Assembly: GCA_049116495.1 (NCBI GenBank)
Contig: JAGDYV010000037.1
Span: forward strand, 1 to 64,000
Reading direction: 5' to 3'
DNA: 64,000 bases
Origin: CAJQQK01 sp049116495
Lineage (GTDB): Bacteria > Pseudomonadota > Alphaproteobacteria > Rhizobiales > Hyphomicrobiaceae
Shown here: positions 1-9,389 of the stretch, piece by piece
Position numbering within the stretch: position 1 is the stretch's first letter
Layout: each line of letters opens with the position of its first letter
Position numbers and translations under genes: made by a program
The notes under the pieces: generated by a model
Told to the model about the DNA's origin: nothing
What the model saw: only the letters and a program-made list of their open reading frames with translations
Databases searched by the model: none

Positions 1-297
1 GCGTTCGCGTTTTGACACAACCGGATATGGGCGGAGGCAGACTATTCCTGTCGCGCTGATCCATGCCAGATGTAGCGATGAGGACTTGCAGGACGGGCAA
101 TCTGTCAGACACAAAATTTACAGCCAACTAATGGACATGGGGTGAGATCAGCCTTGCCACGCTCGACAATCAATTCAAGCGTGCACTACGGCATGACAGC
201 GCCCTGAACGGGCCGCGCCTTCTCTGCGCATGTTTGGAGAGAATTTCCCTGAGGCGTTGGCGTATCCAGAGCTTTTGACATACCGGCATAGTTTGAA

Positions 298-586
298 CTT
301 GCTCTTCGACGTTAGAGACGCGGTAGATCTCACGATGCCGCGATGCACGATGCGCCAGCGAAGGGTGTATTTCGAGTTCACCAAACTGGCGTCCGAACGC
401 AATCTGCGCCTCATCCGAAACATCCTGCGCCGGAAAAATCAGCATCAGGTGTTCCATCCAGGCATCGTGAAGGCTTTTCAGAGTGCGAACATCCAATGAA
501 GCTGCGAGATCAAGACCACGGATTTCGGCGCCAATAAGGGGGTGCCGTTTGGTCAATTCAAGCTGAACTGCAGTTGAAGTCGTCAT
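298..586 (-). pseudogene. TauD/TfdA-type dioxygenase, N-terminal remnant
   Basis: From the ATG at 586 the minus strand encodes about 95 residues typical of the N-terminus of the TauD/TfdA Fe(II)/2-oxoglutarate dioxygenase family: an 'HPLIGAEIRGLDL' segment, then 'FPAQDVSDEAQIAFGRQFG', 'LEIHPSLAH' and 'REIYRVSNV'. Intact members are about 280-300 residues and carry the metal-binding HxD shortly after this point. Here recognisable homology ends near 300 and the frame continues with unrelated Arg-rich residues to a stop at 170. I found no HxD motif or C-terminal half in the other frames between 1 and 300. I read it as a truncated gene. An alternative start at 664 adds 26 residues that do not look like the family. 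A functional product is unlikely. Confidence 0.7.
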
Positions 587-813
587 TTGATCGATCCGCA
601 TTGGTTCTTGTACGAGAACAGCACTGTGATTGACAAAGTTACCTGTCAAAGGAAGCCTAATCACAACTCGGGAAGAATGAAACTTCTACGTGCCAACAAC
701 AATCAATATCGAGATTGCTGCCATGTTGACGCTTGCAAATTGCCGGCATTCGCCGTGATGGTCGACGAAAAGTCGCTCATTGGCACTGCGACACGGCACC
801 ATGGACCACAGGC

Positions 814-2040
814 ATGACGGAGTTGACGAAAGACGACGCCGAGCTTCCCGAACTGCGGTTCGTTGGACCGTTGGCTGGAACATTCGCGGTGCAGACAATG
901 GTATCGATGGCGATGTTTGGCGTTGCCGTCATCGCTCCCGTTGCGGCGCCCGCCATCGGTGTGAAAGCTGAATTGATCGGTACATTCTCAGCAATCGCTT
1001 ATGGCGTCGGCATGCTTGCTGGTCTCATGACTGGTGCGCTCGCTGACCGCTTTGGTGCGATCCGGATCTGCCAGCTGACAATGGTCCTGACCTTCTTCGG
1101 TGTCATCGCATTGACGGTGTCGACACCGTTGGCAGCAATCGCAAGCGCTGTACTTCTCGGCATGAGTTATGGGCCGGTCAATCCCGCGAGCACATAGATC
1201 TTGGCGCGCGTCACGACCACCCGGTCACGGGCATTCATTTTTTCAGTCAAGCAAACCGGCATGCCAGCTGGCGCCGCATTGGCCGGCGCCCTCTTGCCGC
1301 TGCTGATTCTCGCGTTTGACTGGCGCGTTGCCATCGCCGCCACAGGTGTTGTGGCGATGGTTGTCGCACTTGGCATCGAATCATTGCGACCACGAATTGA
1401 CGCGATACGCGATACCACACGTCCAATCGGCATCGGCAATATTGCAGACCCGCTAAAATTGGTTTGGCAGTATCCTCAATTGCGCTGCCTCATGATCGTT
1501 GGCTACGTCTACGCTGGATCCCAAGTGGCCATCGCTACATTTTACGTCATTCACCTCACCAGCGAGCTGGGACTAACGCTGGCGACCGCGGGGCTCATTT
1601 ACACAGCACTGCAGATCAGCGCCATTGCCGGTCGTTTGATTTGGGGTGCGGTTGCAGGTCACCTGCTTCCCGGGGATCGGGTCTTGGTTTGGCTGGGATT
1701 TTCAACATCAATCTTTGCCGTCGTCGCCGGATTGTTCGATGCGTCTTGGCCACTCTGGAGCATTGCGCTTGTCAGCGTCCTGCTCGGCATCACTAGCCAC
1801 AGCTTCAACGGCGTATTCTTCTCTGAATTCACGCGACATGTCACGCCCGAACAGACGGGCACTGCGGCAGGTGGGATGCAATTTGCCATGCTTGCAGGCG
1901 TGGCCACTGCGCCGCTGGCCTTCGGATTGGTGATCACACTGACGCACAGCTATTTCGTCGCCTACTGTGCGATTGCCCTGGCAGTCTTCGCCACTGCGGC
2001 GTACGCGGCAACCACTCTGACAACCCGCCGTTCAGCCTGA
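814..2040 (+). pseudogene. MFS transporter interrupted by an in-frame amber stop
   Basis: Two open stretches in the same frame, 814-1197 and 1198-2040, together encode a 12-helix major facilitator protein of about 408 codons. The first ends in 'GMSYGPVNPAST' and a TAG at 1195-1197. The second continues without a break as 'ILARVTTTRSRAFIFSVKQ' and 'TGMPAGAALAG', an uninterrupted MFS core. A conserved 'GALADRFGAIR' loop-2/3 motif lies at about 1036-1068. The start at 814 precedes the 'MTELTKDDAELPELRF' N-terminus. A single CAG-to-TAG change would explain the stop. The gene is therefore either a recent nonsense pseudogene, a sequencing error, or depends on suppression. The substrate is unknown; the family moves small organic solutes across the inner membrane. 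The adjacent oxygenase, reductase and CoA-ligase genes suggest a catabolic substrate (inference). Confidence 0.8.
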
Positions 2041-2182
2041 ATATTGTTCCGTGTTCGGCAATTGACGAGGCTGGCGAGGCCTTTCGGCGAATGGGTTGGA
2101 CAGACTGCTTACCTGAACCAGCCAGTGAGAATCGAGTAATTCGGATAGCACACGAGGAGCTTGGCGTCGAGCGCCGCTGCGG

Positions 2183-3178
2183 TCAATGAGAGTCGATCTT
2201 GACAACCATTTTTCCAAGCGCGGAACGGTCCACCATCATCTTAAAGGCGTCATAGAAATCCTCGAAGTCGAAGATCTTGCCGACAACTGGTTGGAGCGCA
2301 TCGGCTACTAACCAAGCCATAAGCTCAGCATTTACTTGGCGCAGGACATCAGGCTCCCGCTGTTCGATCTGAGCGAAATCGACTCCGACAAGCAGGCCTC
2401 CCTTCAGAAGCGGTAGATTGAATTTCAATGCTGGAATTTCGCCAGACGCAAACCCAACAACGATATGTCGGCCATTCCAGGCGATAGAGCGGAAGGCCTG
2501 TTCGGAGTCAGGGCCGCCTACGGGATCGAAAATAACATCGGGACCATGCCCCGCAGTTGCCGTTTTCAGCGCGTCGCGCCAGTTCGGCTGGGTGTAGTCA
2601 ACAATCGCATCGGCGCCGACGTCTATAGCAAAGGCCTGCTTCTGAGCCGTTGAGACCGCAGCAATGACGTGTGCGCCGAGCAACTTGCCAATTTGGATCG
2701 CTGCTGTCCCAGCACCGCCCGCCGCCCCCAAGACAAGTAAACACTCGCCCGGTTGCAGCGATGCGCGCGCCTGCAGAGCATAAAGCGCGGTCGGGTAGTT
2801 GGTGCCTAACGTCGCCCCAACCTCGAAACTGACATCATCTGGCAGCGGGTGCAGATCGGTTGCGCGCGTTGCAACATACTCAGCCAGGCCGCCGTTTGTC
2901 GCCCTGCCCATCACACGCTTTCCGCGGGCTAGAGCCTTGGCGTTTCCCGCAATATTATCGGCCACTTCTTCGACCACCCCGGCGAATTCCGTGCCTGGTG
3001 TGAACGGTAAGGGATCCTTGGTTTGGTAAAGACCCTGGACCTTCAGCCCATCAACGAATCCGACGCCGGCGGCCTGCACCTTGACCAAGACCTGCCCGTC
3101 GGAAATGGAGGGCCTTGCCACTTCGGCGATCTGGATATTTTCGATTGAGTCGTATTTCTTGACTTGGACCGCGCGCAT
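2183..3178 (-). CDS. Zinc-less MDR oxidoreductase (NADPH:quinone reductase family)
   Basis: 331-residue medium-chain dehydrogenase/reductase of the quinone oxidoreductase group, predicted cytosolic and NADPH-dependent. The N-terminal GroES-like part has 'PFTPGTEFAGVVEEV'. The Rossmann half has 'LVLGAAGGAGTAAIQIGKLLGA' (cofactor loop) and 'VIFDPVGGPDSEQAFRSIAWNGR', both typical of the zinc-independent QOR subfamily. No structural zinc Cys cluster is present. The start at 3178 is chosen over 3202 because GGAGG lies 7 bases upstream. It resembles the 47855-48856 gene and could reduce enoyl or quinone-type substrates; the true substrate is not readable. It lies just downstream, on the same strand, of an acyl-CoA synthetase remnant, so both may have belonged to one CoA-linked catabolic operon. 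Confidence 0.88.
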   Translation of the reverse strand: MRAVQVKKYDSIENIQIAEVARPSISDGQVLVKVQAAGVGFVDGLKVQGLYQTKDPLPFTPGTEFAGVVEEVADNIAGNAKALARGKRVMGRATNGGLAEYVATRATDLHPLPDDVSFEVGATLGTNYPTALYALQARASLQPGECLLVLGAAGGAGTAAIQIGKLLGAHVIAAVSTAQKQAFAIDVGADAIVDYTQPNWRDALKTATAGHGPDVIFDPVGGPDSEQAFRSIAWNGRHIVVGFASGEIPALKFNLPLLKGGLLVGVDFAQIEQREPDVLRQVNAELMAWLVADALQPVVGKIFDFEDFYDAFKMMVDRSALGKMVVKIDSH

Positions 3179-3208
3179 CGTTTCCTCCGACCAGTCCTGC
3201 AAGATGAC

Positions 3209-3487
3209 TTAGGCCGATCTCGCCAGATAGTCCTGTCGAATTTCCCGTTTTAAAGTTTTGCCCGCGACGTTTCTTGGGAACTCCGACAGTACGAAACACT
3301 CTGTCACACGCTGGAACTTTGCACTGACGCGCGCGTTGGTCCACTCGACAAGATCGACTGGCAACACATCCTACCCGTGGAGCAAAGTGACGGCGGCGAC
3401 AGGAACCTCTCCCCACTTGTCATCCGGTACTCCAAACACGGCAACCTCGACCACCGTCGGATGAGAAAGAACACCCAAAATTGGTTA
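3209..3487 (-). pseudogene. AMP-forming acyl-CoA synthetase, C-terminal remnant
   Basis: Read on the minus strand, this stretch gives 'VLSHPTVVEVAVFGVPDDK', 'WGEVPVAAVTLLHG', a stop (TAG, 3371-3373), then 'VDLVEWTNARVSAKFQRVTE' and 'PRNVAGKTLKREIRQDYL'. This is the C-terminal domain of ANL-superfamily CoA ligases, including the GK-catalytic-lysine region 'NVAGKTLKREIR'. The upstream adenylation half is absent: beyond about 3487 the frame shows no AMP-binding motif. The in-frame stop and truncation make it a pseudogene. It ends 31 bases upstream of the MDR oxidoreductase start, so it was probably the preceding gene of the same transcript. Confidence 0.8.
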
Positions 3488-3733
3488 CCCAAACAGACCG
3501 GACGCCGCTGAAACTTGAATAGGAGTGATAGCGGAAGTCGGGCAGTGCGTAGCGACGGGCGATTCAGATGACATCGGGAGCTTCCAAGGCAATTGCTGCG
3601 TCCACCGCTAATCACAAACTTCACCATAAGTGGTCGTTGCACGACACATCCGACCCACATTAAGCTATCGATGTCTGCCAAGGAAATACAGCGCAGATAA
3701 GCAAGATTATATCTTTATCGGGGGGAGCCAGAG

Positions 3734-4807
3734 ATGGATACGGCGCAGGCTTTGAACGAAAATAATGTCTGGAGCTGGAACGAATGGGATCCTCTTGAGG
3801 AGGTGATTGTTGGCAATCCGTTCAATGCACGGTTTCCATACCCCGATCCGAGTACGCAATGCGCAGAATATCCCGATCGTTCTTTGGAGGGGATCCCGAT
3901 TGGCCCATTTCCGCAGCAGATTATTGAGGAAGCAGAGGAGGATCTCCAGGAATTCATTGCTGTCTTAAAAGCGGAAGGTGTAGTAGTGAAGCGGCCCGAG
4001 ATCTGGCCTCACGAAAAGAAAGTGTCTACCGTATTCTGGGAAAGCGAAGGCTATTACAACTACTGCCCGCGCGACATTATGCTGGTCATTGGCGATCAGA
4101 TTATCGAAACGCCAAATGTCATTCGTGGCCGCTCACAGGAGACTTACAGCTATCGTAAAATGTTGATCAACTACATGAAGTCGGGCGCTAAGTGGATCAG
4201 TGCGCCAAAACCCATGCTTCAGGATTCGCTGTTCGACGTCGACATGTCCAAGCCCACACCGCGCAACGACGAGCCGGCATTTGATGCAGCGAACATATTG
4301 CGTTTCGGTAGCGATCTTCTCTATCTCGTGAGTGCGACGGGCAATGAGATGGGCGGGCAATGGTTGCAATCGGTACTCGGGGACCAGTTTCGCATCCACT
4401 ACCTCAAGGACGTCTACTACGGCAGCCATATCGATTCGACCTTCGTCGCGCTACGCCCAGGGCTAATCCTGGCCAACCCGTTGCGTATCAACGATGATAC
4501 GCTTCCAGATCTTCTTAAGCAGTGGGAGGTGATCTATAGCCCGCCCATGGAAAACACGGGCCGATATAGTGCCGACTATCTGGCGAAGTGCATTGGCAGC
4601 GACTCGATTGACATGAATGCATTTAGCATCAACCCAAACCTGGTGGTCGTCGACAGTGACCAAAAGGCGTTGATTAAAATGCTGGAAAAGCATGGACTAG
4701 ACGTCATCCCAATCAAGCTGCGGCATTCCAAAATGCTAGGCGGTGGCTTTCATTGTGTGACACTCGACATTCGTCGCCGGGGCACCCTAGACAGATATTT
4801 CGATTGA
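3734..4807 (+). CDS. Glycine amidinotransferase-like enzyme (AGAT/CyrA/SxtG family)
   Basis: 357-residue amidinotransferase that should transfer an amidino group from arginine to an amine acceptor through a Cys-amidino intermediate. The catalytic triad of the AGAT fold is visible: Asp184 in 'FDAANILR', His232 in 'YYGSHIDSTF' and Cys341 in 'LGGGFHCVTLDIRRRGTLD', the last nearly identical to the vertebrate AGAT segment. N-terminal 'WNEWDPLEEVIVGNP' is the usual family start. The start at 3734 has GGGGGGAG seven bases upstream. The next gene, 124 bases downstream on the same strand, is a Pls-like NRPS, as amidinotransferases CyrA and SxtG sit beside megasynthases in guanidino natural-product clusters. 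The acceptor (glycine, a diamino acid or another amine) cannot be read. The family call is very secure; the product is inference. Confidence 0.93.
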   Translation: MDTAQALNENNVWSWNEWDPLEEVIVGNPFNARFPYPDPSTQCAEYPDRSLEGIPIGPFPQQIIEEAEEDLQEFIAVLKAEGVVVKRPEIWPHEKKVSTVFWESEGYYNYCPRDIMLVIGDQIIETPNVIRGRSQETYSYRKMLINYMKSGAKWISAPKPMLQDSLFDVDMSKPTPRNDEPAFDAANILRFGSDLLYLVSATGNEMGGQWLQSVLGDQFRIHYLKDVYYGSHIDSTFVALRPGLILANPLRINDDTLPDLLKQWEVIYSPPMENTGRYSADYLAKCIGSDSIDMNAFSINPNLVVVDSDQKALIKMLEKHGLDVIPIKLRHSKMLGGGFHCVTLDIRRRGTLDRYFD

Positions 4808-4931
4808 TGATCGCCCAATGTTTGCCTTGCCTAAGAGCATGTTTTCGAAGGTCGCAGCGTCAATGCATGCTCCTATCTCTCGTTCTCGCCATGCGACTGG
4901 CCCTCAGATCGGCTACCAGTGAGGCGTTGCT

Positions 4932-7900
4932 GTGCTAGTTGTTGTAGCCGCGGCGGTAGCTGTTCTTCTTGCAACAATCTATGCAGCCTGGCGGCGATAC
5001 CTATGGGCATCGGAGCAGGACCCTGCCGAGCTTCCAGATAGCTGCGCTTACAGCCTGACAGATCGCTTCTCCCACGACGTCTTTGTCAACGTGCCGCATC
5101 AAAAGAACGCGCGATGGTTGACAGAGATATTCAGCCGGTCTGCGGCTCGTTATCCTAGTCACGTAGCCCTGCAAGTTCCTCACACTGGGGAATCGTTGAC
5201 TTATAGCGAGCTTGATACAGCTGCCGAGCGCATAGCCAACGCGCTCAGTCACTACGTGAACGGGCCCGATCAAGTTGTGGCCGTCGCCATGTCACAGGAC
5301 AATTGGCAGATTGTCGCCTCTCATCTTGCCATCCTGAAGGCTGGTGGCACCATGATGTTCCTTGATACAACGCTGCCTGAAGCGCTCATAGCCCATATGC
5401 TCAATGATGCTAGGCCGGTTGTTGTAATGACAAATGGTCAACCGCAGTTCCGCGATCTGCCGACACTTGACGTGTTGAATCTGCCCGAGCCGGTCGCCCC
5501 CCGCAGTCCACCGAATTGGCTCGATGATCCGACTGAGCGACTGGCTGCCATATTCTACACCAGCGGGACAACCGGGCTACCAAAGGGAGTGGAATGCCCG
5601 CACGCCGGTTATGTCAATCTAGCGCTAACGTATGCCGACTATTTCGATTTTCTCCCCGGCATGGATGCAACCACGCTGACCTCATCTCTCGGCTATGACG
5701 GAAGTATGTCAGAGATGTACGGCGCCTGGGTTTCAGGCTGCACGGTGGTCCTTATCACCAAGGATCAGATGCGTTCGGGGCCTGACCTTGTCCCAATATT
5801 GAGGGATGCCGAAGTTACCGTCCTATTCTGCCCACCAGTTCTGTTGACCACACTGACGTCGACGCCGGAAATTGATTTGCCGTATCCGATCTGCCGTTAC
5901 ATTGTGCCGGCCGGTGAGGCGTTTCCAAAAGCGCTCGTTGAGCCGTGGACGCGCGCTCGGCGTCAGGTCATTAACACCTACGGTCCAACCGAGGCGAGCA
6001 CAGACACAAGCCGCCAAAGCCTAAAGCCAGGTGAAGCCATCACGATTGGCTCCCCCTTCCCAAATGTGACATATGCCATCCTCGATGATGACGGACTAAC
6101 GCCGCTACCGCACGGCGAAGAAGGCGAATTGTGCATTGGTGGTGTTCATTTGGCCGGGGGGTATCGCAATCTGCCCGAACAAACGGCAAGCAAATTCTTT
6201 GTGCACCCCAAATTTGGCCGCCTGTACCGGACGGGAGACAAATGCAGGATTGACCCTACCTCGTATCGTGTCGATTTTCTCGGCCGCATTGATGCTCAAC
6301 TGAAAGTACGTGGCCATCGTGTCGAGGCTCAGGCGGTGGAAGACATCCTTCAGTCCCGTTTCGAAGAGATCGAAGCGGCGGTTCTGGACTACCAGAATGA
6401 GTCCTTAATCGCCTTCGTTTCGGCGCCGACCATCGCCAGCGGGCCGATCGATGTTGCGATGCCTGCACCTGCTAATTGGGCGGATAGCGTCACGACGGTA
6501 CTTGCCAAACAGTTGCCCGAGTTTTCCGTCCCATCACGGATCTTCGTTGTCGAGAAGTTCTCGATGAAGCCTGTGTCGGGTAAAATCGACAGAAACCGCC
6601 TGCCTGACCTTGCCAGCTTGTCCTTGAATCTCGAACCGGCACTGGAGTCAGCAAACAGTCTTATAGCGCAAGCCGGCGATCAGATGGTCATCGACGCGGA
6701 CAGCTCTGACCGCGCGGAGGAGGCGAACTCTGAGATACCGGCAGAGGCACAGGAAGCCCTGGTGATCTGCCGCTCAGTATTCGACAGTCCGATCGAATGG
6801 GATGATGACTTCGCCGACTTCGGCGCTCATTCGATTATGATTGCACGATTGGCACAACGTCTTCAGCAGGCGGGTTGGAGAATCCCGGTACGCGCCCTGT
6901 TCACAGACTGCAACACAGCGCGCAAGATCGCTTGTCGTCCCCGTGATGCCGAACCAATCGGCGGGTCGGTCTCAATTCCAGTTCCGCAAGGCGCACCAAT
7001 CCACTGCCGTGACGAGGACGCAGCTAAGGTTATTTCAATCACGCAATTCACGATCCTCCAGCTTCTGTTTTCGCTCGCGATTTACTTTCCAGGCTTTCTC
7101 GCTTTCCTCAGCATCTTCGCGTTCCTGGAGGTCGGGACGTTCTTTGCGACCGCAAGCATCTGGGCATTCATTGCGGTTGGCTTCGGGCTTTACGTCGTCG
7201 GGCTGAGTGTCCCGTTCGCTTTTTTGTTTTGGGGCATGGCTATCAAGCTTCTGTTGGGCGGGCACGTCTATAAAAACAGCATTAGGCCCGGCATCTATCC
7301 CAAATGGAGCTGGATGCACCTGCGAATCTGGTGCGTTGGTCGGGTGCAGAACATGGTGCTCATGCCCATCGGCGGTCTGTACCGCAGTGCGCCACTCATG
7401 GCTTTCGCATTGCGCCAGCTTGGAGCGAAAGTTGGCAGCAACCTGCAATGTGCCAGAGACGTAAGCTTTTCGGGGCCGCTCGATCTGATCACCGTTGAAG
7501 ATGACGTGGCCATACAGACAGGGGCTTATATTCACACCGCGCGATGGCAAGGGCAGGACCTTCATGTCGGCCCTATACACTTGGCGAGCGATTGTAAGAT
7601 AGGAATGCGGGCCGGCGTCGCAAGCGACGTCAAGGTTGGCCGTGAGACCTGGATTGCGCCGTTCACTCCGGTGGTCGCGGACGTCGGTTCGAACGAGTTG
7701 TGGGAAGGGGCTCCTGGACGCGCAACCGGTCGTTATACCAAATTGCGGCGTACTCAAGCTGCCTGCCAATATACGCTGCCGATCTGGCTGCTCGAGACAC
7801 TTAACGTCTTGATGCAAATAATGCTCGTCTTTCTACTTTCAATTCTGCCGACAGCGATCATCCTCTGGAGCGTCCGTCAGTTCATCCCAATGGGGGAGAC

Positions 7901-9287
7901 GGATCTTGCAGGTGCATCGTTCACCACTTCCGGAGCCATTACCGAGACGGTGCAGTCATCAACCTCAGAAACTGGCGGGATTCGTCGGGACTATTTCGTT
8001 ACGGCACCACTCTACGTCATATTTGGGCACTTGGCCGGTTATGCGTTCATCACGATGTGGTTGACGATCGTAATCACATCCATTCTCGATTGCCTATTCA
8101 TTCGCATGACTGCGACCTCGCCCGGTATTTACGGATCGCGAGGCCTGAGAGCCGCGCTTTTGATGTACAGAATGAGTTTGCTCAACGGTATCCAAGTTTT
8201 CTGGACGTGGACTATTACCGGGCAGTATCTCAGAGCACTTTCAGGCCTACGCCTTCCGCACGTCGGCGCCTCCGAATGCGATATAATGTTCAACCTTGTG
8301 CCTGAGGTCGCGTCAGCGGATACCAAGGTGTTTTGGTCGAATGGCAGCTTCACCAATGTCCTGGATTACGGAGCCGAGCACATTGCACTGCGCCAGATCG
8401 ACATGCCTCCTAACTTTTTTAGTGGCAACAACTGTGTCATCGAAAACGGGGCTCTTCCCGACAACTTCCTTGTCGGTGTGTCGACACCCTGTAGTGATGT
8501 TGGTTATCGCAGGCAGATGAGGTCACGCCCGAGTGCTCCAATAACGGTCGCGGGTAACCCACCGCTCGAAATAGCCAGCGCCGCGTTCGAGGACGAAAAC
8601 CAGTCGCATCGACTTCCCGGTTTCGGACTCTTCCTGGGCCGGGTCTTGCTCAACGACATCTTTAGCATCGGGTTTTTGCGTGCCGCAGAGGCACTATTGT
8701 TCACGTTACTTTACATCAGCTTAGCGCGGCAGCAGATCGATGCCGTCGTCGCAGCGATCCTTGCACTGATACTTGTCGAAATTGGACTAGTCGGTCTTAC
8801 TGTTGCAGTTAAACAAGTGCTCGTTGGCAATAGGTGGGGCACCAACCATACGGCCCCTTTCTGGTCTTGGCGCCATTTTACCTACTTTTTCGCCCAGGAC
8901 TGCTTCTTCATTTGGTGCAGAGGACCATTGGGGTTTCTGGCTGGCACAATTCTGGCAAATCCGATTTTGCGCTGGTTGGGATGCCAGGTCGGTTCGCGAA
9001 CGATTGTGATAGAGCCAATGCAATGCTCTGACTGGAATGCAGTCCGCTTTGGTCGCGATTGCATTGTGGGGGGCTTCCTTCAGCTTCACACATTCGAAAA
9101 CATGACGCTGAAAGTCAAAGCGACACATTTCGGTGACGGCACAACGGTTGCGTTTGGCGCCACAGTGTTGAGCGGAGTCGTCACAGACCGGAGTACAACG
9201 CTAGAGCCGTTGTCGATGGCCCTGAAGGAAATGCATTTGCCCACAGGAGTCTACGAGGGAAGCCCGGTTGAAGAGGTCCGGAAATGA
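4932..9287 (+). CDS. Single-module membrane NRPS of Pls (poly-lysine synthetase) architecture
   Basis: 1451 residues. A short N-terminal hydrophobic segment (1-19) precedes an adenylation domain (about 60-560) with intact core motifs: A3 'YTSGTTGLPKG' (about 208), A4 'LGYDGSMSEMY', A5 'NTYGPTEAS' (348), A7 'YRTGDK', A8 'GRIDAQLKVRGHRVE' and A10 'PVSGKIDRNRLP' (Lys551). A carrier domain follows with 'DFGAHSIMIARL' and the phosphopantetheine Ser634. Then come membrane helices from about 700 and repeated left-handed-beta-helix-like segments separated by further helices (about 840-940, 1100-1230, 1340-1451). No condensation or thioesterase domain is seen. This A-T-TM-C1-C2-C3 layout is that of epsilon-poly-lysine synthetase and the 'NRPS terminal domain' family. 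Aligned by eye to GrsA, the specificity residues read D-G-S-F-V-A-T-T-D-K. Asp235 implies an alpha-amino acid and Asp331 suits a basic side chain. GTG start with GAGG seven bases upstream. Confidence 0.9.
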   Translation: MLVVVAAAVAVLLATIYAAWRRYLWASEQDPAELPDSCAYSLTDRFSHDVFVNVPHQKNARWLTEIFSRSAARYPSHVALQVPHTGESLTYSELDTAAERIANALSHYVNGPDQVVAVAMSQDNWQIVASHLAILKAGGTMMFLDTTLPEALIAHMLNDARPVVVMTNGQPQFRDLPTLDVLNLPEPVAPRSPPNWLDDPTERLAAIFYTSGTTGLPKGVECPHAGYVNLALTYADYFDFLPGMDATTLTSSLGYDGSMSEMYGAWVSGCTVVLITKDQMRSGPDLVPILRDAEVTVLFCPPVLLTTLTSTPEIDLPYPICRYIVPAGEAFPKALVEPWTRARRQVINTYGPTEASTDTSRQSLKPGEAITIGSPFPNVTYAILDDDGLTPLPHGEEGELCIGGVHLAGGYRNLPEQTASKFFVHPKFGRLYRTGDKCRIDPTSYRVDFLGRIDAQLKVRGHRVEAQAVEDILQSRFEEIEAAVLDYQNESLIAFVSAPTIASGPIDVAMPAPANWADSVTTVLAKQLPEFSVPSRIFVVEKFSMKPVSGKIDRNRLPDLASLSLNLEPALESANSLIAQAGDQMVIDADSSDRAEEANSEIPAEAQEALVICRSVFDSPIEWDDDFADFGAHSIMIARLAQRLQQAGWRIPVRALFTDCNTARKIACRPRDAEPIGGSVSIPVPQGAPIHCRDEDAAKVISITQFTILQLLFSLAIYFPGFLAFLSIFAFLEVGTFFATASIWAFIAVGFGLYVVGLSVPFAFLFWGMAIKLLLGGHVYKNSIRPGIYPKWSWMHLRIWCVGRVQNMVLMPIGGLYRSAPLMAFALRQLGAKVGSNLQCARDVSFSGPLDLITVEDDVAIQTGAYIHTARWQGQDLHVGPIHLASDCKIGMRAGVASDVKVGRETWIAPFTPVVADVGSNELWEGAPGRATGRYTKLRRTQAACQYTLPIWLLETLNVLMQIMLVFLLSILPTAIILWSVRQFIPMGETDLAGASFTTSGAITETVQSSTSETGGIRRDYFVTAPLYVIFGHLAGYAFITMWLTIVITSILDCLFIRMTATSPGIYGSRGLRAALLMYRMSLLNGIQVFWTWTITGQYLRALSGLRLPHVGASECDIMFNLVPEVASADTKVFWSNGSFTNVLDYGAEHIALRQIDMPPNFFSGNNCVIENGALPDNFLVGVSTPCSDVGYRRQMRSRPSAPITVAGNPPLEIASAAFEDENQSHRLPGFGLFLGRVLLNDIFSIGFLRAAEALLFTLLYISLARQQIDAVVAAILALILVEIGLVGLTVAVKQVLVGNRWGTNHTAPFWSWRHFTYFFAQDCFFIWCRGPLGFLAGTILANPILRWLGCQVGSRTIVIEPMQCSDWNAVRFGRDCIVGGFLQLHTFENMTLKVKATHFGDGTTVAFGATVLSGVVTDRSTTLEPLSMALKEMHLPTGVYEGSPVEEVRK

Positions 9288-9389
9288 ATTTCCGTTGGAC
9301 TTGACTGGCAGGAAAGGCAACACAAAGCGCCGTCTAAAGGGTGGTGGCGTTTGCAGACGTGCCGGCTGTCGCTTATCTTTGGTAACATC

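Noticed and set aside
7035..7817. 260-codon minus-strand ORF inside the NRPS gene
   Set aside because: It is antisense to well-conserved membrane and beta-helix segments of the NRPS, shows no family pattern and has no ribosome site.
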